The notes beneath the pieces are model-generated. The model was not told where the DNA came from, did not search any database, and saw only the letters and a list, made by a program, of their open reading frames with translations. Both the position numbers and the translations under genes were made by a program. From Thecaphora thlaspeos (Eukaryota > Basidiomycota > Ustilaginomycetes > Urocystidales > Glomosporiaceae), in contig UWYS01000001.1 of NCBI GenBank assembly GCA_900291925.1, positions 1,178,001 through 1,242,000 on the forward strand: DNA of 64,000 nt. The letters run 5' to 3'. Positions 30,355 to 42,184 of the stretch are shown in pieces (the stretch's first letter is position 1; the number at the start of each line of letters is the position of its first letter).

Positions 30355-32613
30355 TCAGAAGCCCAACTCGCTCGCCAGACTGGCAAAGGCTGCATCGTCG
30401 GTATCGCTGAGGCCAAAGCTGTCGTCGGAACCTATATGGGCGCTGGTACCCCGCGCCTGTGGCTGAGGAGCTGGGGTGGGCTGTGGCTTCGAGCGAGTTT
30501 GATGTACGCTCGTCCTCGACCCTGAGGCCGTAGCAGGGGCGACGGTGGCATGGTCGACCAGTCGAGTCTTGGCTGGCGGTCGGAAGGGAGCAGAGGGCGA
30601 GCTTCGGTTCCTCTGCGAGGACGCCGCAGCGGCAGCGGCAGCGGCGTGCATTCGAATACCGCCGCTGCGGCCGTCATCGGAGGTGGTGGCTCGTTTCAGT
30701 CGTTGGGATGCTAGGACGCACTGCGATGATCGTGCAAGGCCCGGCTGGCGCGCCTGCGAGAGGCAGGAGGCGGAAATCTTGCCCATCCCCAGCGCTGCTT
30801 TCGTCGAGGTGGCGCTGCCAGTCGATCGTGACCGACCCGGTGGAACGACAGCGCTGGTTGTGGTGGTGGTAGCGACGATGGATGCCTGACGAAGCGGCTT
30901 GATTGGCGAAGGGGTGTGCGACTTGCGAGGCGAGGTGCTGCGAAACGATGCGTGGTCCGACTCTGGATAGTCTCCGTCCATCGTCAGGTCGACCGTCTCG
31001 GGTGGCGTTGTCGTCGTCGTCGTCGTCGTCGTTGCGAGTGTCTGAGACTGCCGAGGAGCTGCGATGGCGGGCGGTCGAGTGCCTAGCTTGCGACGGGTCT
31101 CGCACCGAGAGGTCCGCATGTTGGGATCAGGCCCTCCTGGACTTGCTCCGTCGATGACCTTGATGGATGACTTGGGCGGGATACTCGGTGCGCGTGAGGG
31201 GAGATTTGATCGGGAGGACAGCGGTCGTGGCGGCGGTGCTGCTGCAGTTGGACCACGGGCGGCATCTTCTTGCCGGTCCCTGTGTGCGCGGGTGGCAGAG
31301 ACCGAGGCAAACTCCCTCACCTGCTGCTGCCGCTGCTGGTGAGCTGCTTCGCTGCGATCGCTGGCATACACATCATTGTGCGACCTGACGGCATTGAGGG
31401 TGCGGCAGCCTCCCAGGGCCACGACTGGCGGATCCGAAGCATCGTCGCCGCCGTCCTCGTACTGCATCGCTGGCACAGCGCGGTCCTTTCCTCGAACGCT
31501 TGGCGTAGTGTCGCCTCGGCTGGGCACCGATGCGCTCCTTGCAAGTCCGTTGCGGACGAGCGCGGTTCGCTGGACATGGTCGTCGTAGGCTGCCTGCATG
31601 TCCACGTCGCTCTCCTCGTCCCTGACATCCAACTTGTTACCCAGCGGGGCGCTCGAGGGCTGTGGTGTTGTCGCCTCGTTTCCCCGCCGGATCAGGCCGG
31701 AATCTTGTCGCCTCCTGACCGCATTGCAGCTCTCGTCAAGCACAGCTGTGAGGTCCTCGAACAATTTCTTTGCCGTCTGCGGCGCACTCTGACCGGCCAT
31801 AGAGTCGTCCTTAGCTCCTGCGCCTCCTCCGAGCGGCATGGCGAGTAGCGAGAGCGGGCTATCCGCGGTGTCGATACCGAGACCATGCATCCACGCTGGG
31901 TTCTGCCGCTTAGTCCCGCACCTGCTGCGTCGGAGCATCCGCCTTGCTGATGCGGACGACGTCGAGACGTCTCGGGAGACCGCAGAGTCGGCGCGCCTGA
32001 CATTGTTGCGCCTTGTGCTGCTGTCGACGCTGCTGCTGCCGCCTCTTAGCTCGGAGTCGAGGCTCTCGTCGGCCCTCCTCGCCTGCTGCGGCTGAGACGT
32101 CGCATCGACGGATGACGCTGGTGACTTCCTCAACCGTCCTGTGTGGCCCGCATCCATTGTCCTGCGCCGCCTAGTCTCTGGGCTGGACTCGTCTATCTCA
32201 CCGAGAAAGAGGCGGTGATTTCCCTTTGCAGCACCTCCCTCGTCGTCGTCATCGTCGTCGTCGTCGGACAAGCCGTCTCCGTCCATGGCAAGCGTGCGCG
32301 GGTCGGCGCGCCTCTTGCCCCTGGCCTTTGGGCTGGCGGGTGATCCGAGGGCAAGCCGGGTCGAGGCGACGTTGGCGTTGGCGTTAGCGGCAGTCGAGAC
32401 TTTTTTCAACTCGCCGAGGAAGGCCTGGGTACACAGCGGTGGGACGGTGGGCGACTCGTGTTCGCGGAGCTTGGACGGCGTGCCGTTGCGGGTGCTGAGA
32501 AAGGCCGGAGAGGGTGAAGCGTGCCAGTAGACCCGAGATGTCGTTGGCTGTGAGGCCTGGGAGGAACCGACGCCGGCGCCGGCAAAGTTGAGCGAGTCAA
32601 AGAGCTCCGACAT
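30355..32613 (-). CDS. Hypothetical disordered, Ser/Arg-rich protein
   Basis: One long frame of 752 residues that I cannot assign. Most of it is low-complexity: Ser/Thr/Pro/Arg-rich with acidic runs (SDDDDDDDDEGG), an Ala run (HAAAAAAAASSQRNR), and a Thr run (TTTTTTTTTPPETVDLTMDG). VDLTMDG resembles a SUMO-interacting motif (V-D-L-T followed by acids). The N-terminus (MSELFDSLNFAG) and the acidic C-terminus (DDSFGLSDTDDAAFASLASE) look ordered and could be short binding motifs. Several SP/TP sites suggest cyclin-dependent kinase targets. The base composition and third-position bias fit a real coding frame. Nuclear location is likely from basic patches; function unknown. Confidence 0.65.
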   Translation of the reverse strand: MSELFDSLNFAGAGVGSSQASQPTTSRVYWHASPSPAFLSTRNGTPSKLREHESPTVPPLCTQAFLGELKKVSTAANANANVASTRLALGSPASPKARGKRRADPRTLAMDGDGLSDDDDDDDDEGGAAKGNHRLFLGEIDESSPETRRRRTMDAGHTGRLRKSPASSVDATSQPQQARRADESLDSELRGGSSSVDSSTRRNNVRRADSAVSRDVSTSSASARRMLRRSRCGTKRQNPAWMHGLGIDTADSPLSLLAMPLGGGAGAKDDSMAGQSAPQTAKKLFEDLTAVLDESCNAVRRRQDSGLIRRGNEATTPQPSSAPLGNKLDVRDEESDVDMQAAYDDHVQRTALVRNGLARSASVPSRGDTTPSVRGKDRAVPAMQYEDGGDDASDPPVVALGGCRTLNAVRSHNDVYASDRSEAAHQQRQQQVREFASVSATRAHRDRQEDAARGPTAAAPPPRPLSSRSNLPSRAPSIPPKSSIKVIDGASPGGPDPNMRTSRCETRRKLGTRPPAIAAPRQSQTLATTTTTTTTTPPETVDLTMDGDYPESDHASFRSTSPRKSHTPSPIKPLRQASIVATTTTTSAVVPPGRSRSTGSATSTKAALGMGKISASCLSQARQPGLARSSQCVLASQRLKRATTSDDGRSGGIRMHAAAAAAAASSQRNRSSPSAPFRPPAKTRLVDHATVAPATASGSRTSVHQTRSKPQPTPAPQPQARGTSAHIGSDDSFGLSDTDDAAFASLASELGF

Positions 32614-33553
32614 GGTCGCGGTGCCTGGTCAGGTGGCTTAGCGGCGAGTGAACAAGAAGGGAGGAGGGATGGAGTAACGTGCGGCGAAACTCAGGTCGGA
32701 GGAGCCGAAAGCAGTGACCAAGCTCAGCAGGCCTCGATTCAGAGGATCGTCTGCGCTTCCATTCCAGGACGCGGTGCACTGCGGCGACTGAGCTGAGCAG
32801 GACGTTTGTGATCTCCGCCCGCTCACGCTGCACCTCTCTCTACAATCACGGGCCGCTGCTGTGGTCGCAAGGCTGCCGTGACACGAGCGAGGGGTGCAAC
32901 AGGCGCAAATAAAGTCAAAGAGCGGAAGGGAGCGGCGCTAGCCGTATGCGACGCGCGCAAGACAATGTGAGACGAGTCGAGTTGCAGAAAGGGCGTAGAC
33001 CAGCACACGCCACTGGCGGAGGGCGGCCGGCGGCGGATGCGTGCCGTTGTAGAGCGTCGTGCAAGGAAGACGGTAGAGCCGCCAAGGCTATCGAGGGAAG
33101 TGCCGACGGGACAGGTCGGGGTGGTCGGCGTGCGAGCCCGTGTAGCGCGCTGCTGCTGATGGATGGAAGGTGATGGATGGTGATAGATGGTTGCACGGCA
33201 GCGTCGGGCAAAGGAAGAGGCAGGCGTGACTGAAGAAGAGGTGCGCGGAGACGGCACGGAAAGAGGCAGGCGGCTGGCTGTCTGTTGATCTATGGCGCCT
33301 CCCGTCTGCCTGTTCCATCACATACACGCACGTCGGCCACCGAGCGCTCTTCCTCCGGCTCCGCCTTTGTGGAGGAACGGCGAGAAGATCCGACCGTTGC
33401 CCGTGCGCACCAGCCCGCGTCCAGAATCCCAACAAGCTGCGCTTGGCCCTCTGCTTTTCCTCTTCCACGGCGCTTTTCTTCCACTACCTTTGCAACCTTG
33501 CACCACCGTCACCACCGTCACCACCGTCACCACGGCCGCCGCAACCGTCCACG
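32614..33553. promoter_or_regulatory. Divergent intergenic region, disordered-protein gene and TBCB
   Basis: 0.94 kb. Near TBCB it ends in a pyrimidine-rich leader with a CACCGTCAC tandem repeat (about 33504-33532). Overlapping ORFs on both strands have no domains. No RNA gene seen. Confidence 0.5.
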
Positions 33554-34412
33554 ATGTCGGTGCTCAGCCTCTTTATCCACGCTCCTTCCACGCTCGTCTC
33601 TTCCGAACGCCGCCTCCCCTCCAGCATCCCCCTGCTCGATCTCAAGCACCGACTCGAGCCAATCGTCGGCATCCCACCATCTTCCCAAATCCTCGAGATC
33701 CACACCTCCCGGACCGACGATGTCACCTCACCCTCCCGACTCTACCTCAGCATTCCGCTTGGCTCTTCACAGGAATCGCTGTCCCTGCTCGAGCTGGGCG
33801 TCGAAGAGAACTGGGCATTGAAAGTTCTCGATACGCGACCCAAGGAGCTGATCCAGACGTATACGGATGAGAGTCTGGTGGATAAGTACGAGATGAACGA
33901 CGAGACATATGTAAAGAGACGGGATACCGTCCTGGCTTTCAAGCAGAGGAACAAGCTAGGCAGGTTCGATCCGAAAGCTGAGGCGAACAGTGTAGCTTCG
34001 AGAGAAGAGGAAACGACAAATCTATCCGCTGACATCAAGGAGGGAGCGAGGTGTGCCGTCGACCTCGTACAAGATTCCGGGGGAAGGAGAGGAACGGTCA
34101 GGTTTGTAGGACAGACCAAGTTCGCTGCCGGAATCTGGGTCGGCGTAGAGTACGACGAGCCGGTAGGCAAGAATGATGGAGCGTGAGTTCGCACATACCC
34201 TTCTGCCCCGCCGTTGCCCAGCATACATTGACTCTTTCCCCGCCCTCGATTCCTACCGCCTCACCAGTGTGGCTGGAGAACGCTACTTTACCTGCCGTCA
34301 ACACTATGGCGGGTTCGTCAAGCCGGATAAGGTCACCGTCGGAGACTTTCCCGAGGAAGAGATCGACCTCGACCTCGACGACGACGACGACGAAGACGAC
34401 GAGGAGATGTAG
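33554..34412 (+). CDS. TBCB: Tubulin-folding cofactor B
   Basis: Two exons, 33554-34182 and 34268-34412, give 257 residues. TBCB (Alf1 in yeast) holds alpha-tubulin during folding. The N-terminal ubiquitin-like domain covers about residues 1-95 ([20 protein letters not shown]). A helical linker follows ([20 protein letters not shown]), then a CAP-Gly domain with [20 protein letters not shown] and, after the splice, [20 protein letters not shown]. The final residues are acidic ([13 protein letters not shown]); the family normally ends in an acidic EEL/DEI-type motif that contacts tubulin partners. The order and length fit the family well. Confidence 0.93.
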
Positions 34413-35692
34413 ATAAAGAGGAGGCCACCAGCGACCCGAATGCTGTTTGAGCCACACGCGCGATGCGGGCGACCGTTTCGCTTGATCGATTGACGAGACG
34501 AAGGCTTGTACTACGCGGTTAACGACGACGGCAGAGCGACACAGGCGGTCGAGATGGATTAGGCTTGTCATGTTCCCCCGGGGGGGGGGGAGTACATACT
34601 ACAGAGCGGCGACGGGAAGAAGAAAGACAGGGGATGACAGGGAGTAAGAGGACCAAGGGTCGAGAGGCGCGGGGCGGGGGAATAGAAGCAGGAGGAGCGA
34701 GAAAGCCGGAAGACAAACAAAGGGGTAAAAGGGAAGAAGGGGAGAAGGAGAGAAAGAGGCGAAGATTTTTTTGGCTTCTCAACACCTGCTCTCGAACGCC
34801 AACGACGACGCCAAAGTCCGAGCCCATCTTTCGCTCGCTGGCTCTTTCTTTTCTCCTGACAAGCCTGGCGACTTGCGCTTGAACATACCCTGCATCATCA
34901 GAGGCAATCGATGCGATCGCGCCATTTCCTCTCGCGGTATGATGAGAGGATGGTCCCCTACCAATGCTTGGCCAACAATATGTGCCTGACTGATCTGTTC
35001 AAGACAGAGAGAAGGGGAAAATGCGGCAAAGAAGAGGTGCAGGCAAGCATGGAGGTGAGGAGGTGCAGTGCGATGTGACACGCGCCCAAGCGGTCGCCGA
35101 TGCGACGTATAGCAAAGCGAAGCAAACAAAGAGGCCGACTTGTGCATCTCGTCAGAGAGACAGCCTTGGAGTGGCTGCAGCAGAGACAGAGGAGGGGAGA
35201 GGAGGTGCGGCATGAGCTTGTGCCCTTTGCGACGAAACGCGAGGAAAGAGACGCCTGCTGCTACGTGGTGCCATTGTATGTGAAGCGGATGCGGCCGCTG
35301 TTTTATCAGGTATCGTGTGTACCTTGCATTTGCTGCTAAGCGTTCTGTCGTTTCGAATCCGAGGAAGCGTCGGCCATGACGTATCAAGTCTGCAAGGGAA
35401 GCGAAAGGGATGGGCTGCTCAGAGTGGAAGAACTGTCGCGCTTTCAGAGGCCGGCTGCAATGTGAAGGGGGGCTCCCTTGACTCTGAAGAGACTTGTTCT
35501 TGTAGTTCTCGCGACATGCTGTCTGCCAGTCGGGTCTGGGTGTTTTTGGTCGTTCAGCCTTGCCTCGCCTTAACGAAGGCGTCCGAAATGCTGCCATGCA
35601 GGGAAGAGGATGCCAGACGGAGAAGGGGAATGGATGAGCGTCGTAGACGAAATGGAACGGCATGCCAGGAAGTCGTGCAGCTTGTTCACTCA
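34413..35692. other. Convergent intergenic region, TBCB and RBM39
   Basis: 1.28 kb between two stops. It holds a C5-G11 homopolymer pair at 34575-34590 and purine-rich sequence to about 34770. A 315-codon minus-strand frame (34779-35726) overlaps the end of RBM39 on the same strand in another frame; it lacks a domain and is not called. Confidence 0.45.
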
Positions 35693-37929
35693 CTACTGGG
35701 CGCTGATAGGCTTGCCGCCGAACCATCGGCCATTGAGGCCGGCCATGGCCTTACTCGAGCTGTCGGTGTCGGCAAAGGTGACGCAGATCTCGCCCGCCGA
35801 CTCCTTCTCGACGTGGATGGCGGTCACGGGTCCATACTTGCTCTGGCACTCGTCCTTGACGTCCTCAGCCAAGTCAAGATCCCAGTCTCGTTCCGTCTCC
35901 CTAAGCCAAGCAAGCAATGAAAAGGCAGAGAAAAGCATGGCTGGGTCAGTGTAGGGCTCTGCAGGGGCAAGAATCCGGAAGTGGTCACGCAGCGCAACGT
36001 ATAGGAGCAAACTTACTCTTCGGGGTTGAACATGTTTTTGAGCAGAAGCGAGGTGCTGACCGATTGCGGGATCGAAGCCGGTCGCTCTCTGCAGGGTCGG
36101 AAGAGGGAAGGAGACGGACTACAGTCAGCAAAGGATTCTCGCAAAAGGAGGTTCTGCGCTTCGAAGAGGACTCACTGTTCGGGCCGTTCTGTGGAAGCGT
36201 CAGAGGGCGAGTCGGTCCGGGCGAGCTTCTGCATCAGCACGGCGCGCTTTTCCGGGTTGAGGCCTGCTCCTCCACCGTCATCGTATGACGATGTCAGCGT
36301 GGGAAGCTGGCCTCCTCCACTCGTTCCGAGCAGGTCGGTGTTGGCTCCGGTCGCCGCGCCGGGGCCAAAGCTTCCCTGCTGCTGACCACCTCCTCCGGTG
36401 CCTCTCGCGTTGACGGGACCGACGCGGATCGTGCGGCCCGCCAGCTCGAAGCCGTTCATCGACTCGAGCGCCTTTTTGGCATCGTCGGGCTCCTTGAACT
36501 GTACAAAGGCGAAACCCTTGCTCTTGCCGGTTCCCGGCTCGCGGTGCAGGTCGACGTACTCAACCTCGCCGAAAGGCTCGAAGACGGCCTGGACGTTTTC
36601 GTCCGTCAGGCTGAAGTGGAGGCTGCCGACGTAGAGGCGAGCGGCAGCGTTGGGGTGGTTGGGACCAGGCTTCTGCGACCTGGGTACACCGCCGGGACCC
36701 GCAGCAGGACCACCGGGACCGCCGCCAAAGTTGAGGTGAATCGGGGCGCCGGTGCCGGTCCCTGCCACCTGCAGCTGCGGAGGCAGCGCGAGGCCAGCGA
36801 GGGCTGCCGGGTCGATCCGAGGCAGCGCACTGGGCTGCAGCATGTTGGGACGGTGAGGTAGGTCGGAGTCGCCCTGTTCTCCACGATTGCGGGCCGCGTC
36901 GGTCTTCTGCACCAGGATGGGTATGCCGTAGAGGCTGCTGCCGGAGAGGGTCATGGCCTTGGGCACCAGCTCCTTGTCGGCGAACTCGACGTAGCCGACG
37001 CCGCGGCTGCGTCGGGTGACGCGGTCCATGACGATGCGTACGTCCTTGACGGCGCCCTCGCCGAGGCTCTCCTCGAAGAACTCACCGAGGTCGCGCTGCG
37101 TCAGCCGCGCGGCCAGCTGCGAGCAGAAAACGGAGCGCTCCTCATATTCTTCGGCCTCCCGGCGTCCGGGGCTGGGGGAGCGGTGCGATCGCGTCGAGCG
37201 GGCCGGGCTGTCATAGCGGCTGGCCCTCCCCGAGCGCGGCGCCCGCCTGTCGTCGTCGAAGGAGGGTCCACGACGGCCGCCTCCGTAACCGTAGCCATTG
37301 TCCCGCTCGCGATCGTAGTAAGATCGGTCGCGCTCACCGTAGTAGGACGAGGCGTGCCTGTCGCGATCGTAGCGGCCGAAGGCGTCGTACGTGTCGGCGC
37401 CACGTCTTCCGCTATGGGAGCGGTGATCGCGATCGCGAACGTGATCATCCCTCTCACCGCGCCTGCGTCGCCTCTCTCGCGCCTCTTCGCCGTCGTCATT
37501 GTCGTCATCCGCCGGCTCCCTGTCCCTGCGTCGCGAGCGTCTCTCGTAAGCGTCCCTCTCCTCGCGCCTCCTCTTGCGACGGTCGTCTGCCTCGTCGTCG
37601 GCGCGGCTGGAGCGTGATTTTGAGGGGTAACTGCGCCTGCTCCGGTAGCTATCGCGGCTCCTGCTCCTAGACGCGGAACGCTGGCTGGAGGCGGGCGAGC
37701 GGCTGCGCGAGGATCGAGGTGCATCGCGGTCTGTGGCATCACCATTGGCGCGAGAGGCGAGAGCGCGCTTCCTGAGCTGTTCCTGAAGCTCCCTCTCCCT
37801 GTCGCTAGCGTGTTCGGTCCTGGGCCTCTTTCTCTCTGCGTCAAGCTCGGGCGTGTGCGAGGAGCGGTAGCTGGCTGCGCCGCCAGAGACGTGGCGGCTG
37901 TTGCGCGCCTCCTCTCGATCAGCGTACAT
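35693..37929 (-). CDS. RBM39: RBM39/CC1-like splicing factor with RS domain and three RRMs
   Basis: Exons 37929-36176, 36088-36017 and 35900-35693 give 677 residues. RBM39-type proteins are U2AF-related splicing factors acting at 3' splice-site choice. The N-terminus is an Arg/Ser/Asp-rich RS domain (about 60-250). RRM1 (about 265-345) has RSVFCSQLAARLTQRDLGEF and RGVGYVEF; RRM2 (about 431-510) has RLYVGSLHFSLTDENVQAVF and KGFAFVQF. The last domain is a U2AF-homology motif starting at LLLKNMFNPEEETERDWDLD and ending with GRWFGGKPISA, whose R-x-F motif binds ULM peptides. The 72-nt middle exon carries KNMFNPEE. The start at MYADREEARN was preferred over an in-frame extension to 38358, which runs into the promoter of the next gene. 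Confidence 0.92.
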
Positions 37930-38437
37930 CGGGGCGTGGTGGTGCTGAGGGTGAGGAAGCAGAAGCCAGGTGGAATGTGGTGGATGAGCGGCTGGTGGGG
38001 TGGGATGGGATGGGATGGGATGGGATGATGGTGGTGGCGGCGGGTCGACGGGCGGGTCGACGGGGGAGCGAGCAGCCTCAGGAGTCAGGGCGCCCGCCAA
38101 TTTCGAACTTCCGGCACGTGATGCACAGCCGCGACCGCCTGGCCTGGCTGGGCGCTGGCTGGGAGCGCGGCGCGTCGTTCGTGGCAGGACAAAGTGACGC
38201 GAGAGCGGGTGTGCATGTGGAGGCGCGTGCACCCGCACCCGCTGGACCCTGGCGCAGGTGTGCCTCTCTCTCTCTCGATCTGTCTTCCGACCACGCCTCT
38301 CCATCCATTCGTCCAACAGCGGCAACGACAACGACACTGACACCGACGCCGACACCAACTCCTAGCGCACACGATTGCCACACCACCTGCACAGGAGCGT
38401 CACGACTACATACAACGGCTCACCCGCGCCCCCGCTT
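37930..38437. promoter_or_regulatory. Divergent promoter, RBM39 and WRAP73
   Basis: About 0.5 kb, with a GGGAT pentanucleotide repeat (about 38001-38026). On the WRAP73 side it has a CGACA/CACC-rich leader. Confidence 0.5.
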
Positions 38438-40843
38438 ATGGACTTCACCGCCTCCTTCCGACACGCCGGCGCGGCGTGCATCTGCTACTCGCCTGGCTCC
38501 ACCTTCCTCGCCTCAGTCAGCGGCGACCTGCCGCACACGCTGCTGGTGCGCGCCAGCTCCACCCTCCAGCTCATCCGCAGCTGGCACTTTGACACCGACA
38601 TCGACACCCTCGAGTGGTCCCGCGACGGCGCCTTCATCCTTGTCACTACCACCGACGCGCAGGAGGACGGCGTCGTCTACGTCGTCTCGCTCGACCCGAA
38701 CAAAGAGGCTAATGACGGTTCCGACGACGACCAGGGATGGGTCGCCAGGATTGCCTCGGGCTCAGAGGGTCTCGTGGGAGCTACATGGACGCCGCTCGTC
38801 GGTCCGCGCAGCGTCGTCATGTTCAGCCAGCATCACCTCAGGGCTTCGATCTACAGCCTCCCGGACCAGACCATCTCAGCCATCGAAGGGCCAAAGAGGT
38901 GCAAGCGTGAGCAGCGTTCCTCTCTCTCTTTCTTCCGCCTTCTCTCGCACAGCTGATGGGCTGACAGCCTAAGGCACCTCACGGACATCGCAGTACTACA
39001 GACTACCAAGAGGCCTGACCGCTTCGCCATGATCCTCAAGGGAGTAGACCGCGATCAAATCCACATCTTCAAGTGCGATCGGACACCCGCCGCAACCTTG
39101 CGCGAGAGCGCCCAGGTCATAAAGTCGGAAGAGCAGTGGACCCTCGACGTGGTGAGATTGCAAAGAGAGCTTGGACGGAGCGTAATAGGAAAGCAGGCTG
39201 AACACGATCTTGCATGCGATGTGGATCCGCCAGTCATTTGCACTGGCCACCAACGACTGCGCCGATGCAGCGTGGTCGCCCGACGGTCTTCACATCGCCG
39301 TGTGGGAGGGTCAATTAGAGGTGAGTTGACGGACATGACGCACTGAAGAAGGTGAGATGACGAGCTTGATTCCAAGACTATCCGCCCCGCCCTCCGCACA
39401 GTACAAGCTGCTGGTCTACACGCCACTAGGTCGACTCCATGCGACTTTCGTCGTCGACTCCCTATCCGAGGGCGATCCGGTCACGCGAGCGCCTCCCCTG
39501 AACCTGTCTCCTTCCCCAAAAAGGCCGCTGCAACACAGCGCCACCTTGCAGCGCAGCGAAACGAAGCTGCGATCATCTACGCTAGCCTCAAACGCTTCCT
39601 CCAAGTCGAGAAAGGACGAAGAGGCGCTTCTTGCCGTCGCCGGTGGAGGGCTAGGGATACGCGAAGTGCGATGGCATCCGAGCGGCAGATGTCTCGCGTT
39701 AGGCGGCTACGACGAGCATGTGAGCGAGGGCGATCGGAGAGAGGTCAGCATTTCGCGGTCCCGCGAACGAAGCTGACCCGGCTAACGCTGCTGCAGGTTC
39801 GGATCCTCGAGAATGAGGAATGGACCGAAGCGGCTTCGATCGACCTGTCCAAGCGGGTCATCGGCAGCCAGGCAGGCGAAGAGGTGGCCAATTCGTACGG
39901 TCCTCTGGTGAGTGGCCACTCCTCCACGCAACAGCAGCCTGGTGTCACCGTCTGACGATCGAGAGACTGACCCTGTCTTGCCTTGCATTCCGTATCCGAC
40001 GGGATCTCCACGCATAGCGAGCGTGGAGAGAGCCGCTCAATTGGCTTGAAGAGACGCACGCACGCGGCATCGCTCCCTGTAAGCGAAGAACAAGAATCTG
40101 GCAAACGTTGGATCTTGGAGCCGCCTGACTAACGTTGCCTTCTCGCACCTTGCCTTACCTGCCGCATGCCGCCAGTCGAGACGGCCAGCTTACCCATCTC
40201 GCCCGCCGCGCTTCGAGTGGACACGAACAAAGCTAGCCCCAAGCTCGGCGTCGGCTGGCTAGATTGGAGCCCCGATGGTCACCTCCTCGCTTCCTTCAAC
40301 GGTGAGCCCGGCAATAGATCTTTCCTGTAGCGCCGTTCATCTCACAAGACGAGACTGACCTTATCGTGTGCTACCCTCGTTCGACGGGACAAGCAGAGCG
40401 TCTGCCGTTCACCCTCTTTATTCACGCCTTTTCCAGCACTTCTGAGACGCACCTGTACCTCTTGTCGGTGCTGCAGCTCAATATGCCCATCAAGCGAGCA
40501 ATCTGGAAGCCAGGGCATCCGGGCAAGCTGGGCATCGTCTGCGAGACCCAGGCGCTGTATACGTGGGAGCTCCTCGACGATCCCTCGTCTGGCGAAGGCA
40601 AGTGCAGACAGAGGGCCGAGGCGACGCCCATCCCGCTCGGTGAGCATCAAGCACAATGCGAGACAGGAGGCGTGCGTTCACGATGACTAATCCTGACCGC
40701 TCCTTGCTTTGCGCATGCTTGCTCGCACATATCGCCGTCCAGACGAGTTCTACGCCAGCGATGTCCGTTGGTCGCCCGATAGCCAGAAGATTCTCATCAC
40801 GTCGAACCAGACCTTCTGCTGCGCGTTTGAGACGGTCGACTGA
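38438..40843 (+). CDS. WRAP73: WD-repeat protein WRAP73/Wdr8 (spindle pole protein)
   Basis: Nine exons: 38438-38898, 38968-39151, 39234-39320, 39402-39719, 39797-39907, 40018-40078, 40176-40301, 40397-40639 and 40743-40843, giving 563 residues. Wdr8 acts at the spindle pole body with a kinesin-14 to anchor microtubule minus ends. It matches WRAP73 end to end: MDFTASFRHAGAACICYSPG, HFDTDIDTLEWSRDG, ASGSEGLVGATWTPL, ATNDCADAAWSPDGLHIAVW, EYK-type YKLLVYTPLGRLHATF, REVRWHPSGRCLALGGYDEH, SPKLGVGWLDWSPDGHLLAS, and the final VRWSPDSQKILITSNQTFCC. The first intron is the least certain (acceptor at 38967 or 38974; both keep frame). This is the most intron-rich gene in the window. Confidence 0.9.
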
Positions 40844-40950
40844 GCCCCGTTCGCGCTGCAGCGAAGCTTCATCACCTTGTAACAACAATCAGCTCGTCTT
40901 GTACTTCTGGGTAGATTGCGACAGTAGAGAGAAGCAGAAAAGGACTAATC

Positions 40951-42184
40951 TCAGAGGAACCCCCTACCCGTTCCCCTAGCCCAGACCTGGATTCTGCCGG
41001 TATTTGCGCCGAGCCCACCTGCGCCGCCCGACGTTGCCGTCTGACCGTCGGGTGCGATGCGGTATAGCATCGCCCTCGCTCGACTGGGACAGGGCGTCTC
41101 GATCGCAAATGCCTCTAGCGGCGGCATCCGTGCTGCCATCTCGTCGTCGAATGTCGGACCCTGTTGAACGCCACCACCGCCGTACGCAAGGGAAGGTCTC
41201 ACGAGCGGATGTACCGTGATCTCTCCGTCGCAGTCTCGGGCTCGACCGCTGACGAGCTCCTTGACCTCTACCCAAACGTCGGCTGTCTTGACGAGCGAAC
41301 GAAAGGTCCGCTCGTCTACTGCGTCGGTGGCGGTGGAGGTTTTGGAGACTGAGGTGGCGTCGGCGTGCTGGAGTGTTACGATGCAGGCGTTCGACTGTGG
41401 ATGGTGCGGGCAACGAGAAGAACTGGTGAGTGTGCCGCTGAAACGTCTCGAAGGCTATCATCCTGACGGACCATGGGCCACTCACCTTTGCGGCTAGTGC
41501 ACGCAATGCACGGATCCACTTGCTGACTTGCAGACTGATATCGACGGTTCGACGGAAGGAATCGACCGTTTCTAAGCTCCACGCTAGCGCCGATAGGTCA
41601 TCGATGACGACGAGCGTTGCTGCCTCCCATGCTGCGCTGCCATCGGCGTCTCGAGGATCCACTTGGGCCGCCTCCTGCTGCCGCTGGTGTTGGATGTGAC
41701 GAAGCTCGTCGTTGACCCGGTCGTACAGCCTCGTTAGCGTCTTTGGCGGCGTCGAAGCTGCGTGATGGTTCGATCTCGTCCCATCGTCGCCCTCTCGTAC
41801 CCCTTGAAGGAGCAGCGAGCTAGCATCGAGATATCTGAAGGATCCCTTGGCGATCTCTGCGTCGAACTGGATTCCAGAGCGTCTGACTACGTTCCTCCAG
41901 TGACCCAAGCCGCTTCCATCGCACGCGAGCCAGATGACATTGTGCGACTCGGTGGCTCTCGCTTCCCCCTTTGACTGGTGCTGTGTCGAGGATGGGGTGC
42001 GTTGGGTGGAGAGGGCGGCACGTAGAAAGTGGACGAGCACAAAGGTGGCGGGTGAGTCGAGCGTGTCGGTGACGAGGATGTGGGCCGAGACGGGCGGGAT
42101 GGGAGTGCGAGAGGAGGATGTGCCGTCGGCGATCGGGGCGGAGGGTGGGATCGGGAAGGAGAGAAGAGAGTCGAGGTTGGGCAT
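40951..42184 (-). CDS. ELP6: Elongator complex protein 6
   Basis: Two exons, 42184-41486 and 41394-40951, give 380 residues. Elp6 is a RecA-fold subunit of the Elp4-6 ring of Elongator, which modifies wobble uridines of tRNAs. Visible family features: a RecA-like opening (SPATFVLVHFLRAALS), NVIWLACDGSGLGHWRNVVR, a RGSFRYLDASSLLL-like segment, ATLVVIDDLSALAWSL (Walker-B-like strand), and CIVTLQHADA with WVEVKELVSGRARDCDGEIT near the end. No Walker A motif, as expected for Elp6. The splice acceptor at CCACAG restores the frame into NACIVTLQHADA. The last 60 residues are Gly/Ala/Arg-rich. Its stop is 107 bp from that of WRAP73. Confidence 0.85.

Noticed and set aside
34779..35726. 315-codon minus-strand open frame between TBCB and RBM39
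   Set aside because: No domain, His/Leu/Arg-rich composition, overlaps the last exon of RBM39 in another frame; long chance frames are common in this GC-rich DNA.
37930..38358. In-frame N-terminal extension of RBM39
   Set aside because: It reads through the GGGAT repeat and a Pro/His-rich stretch into the shared promoter; MYADREEARN fits the start of the RS region better.
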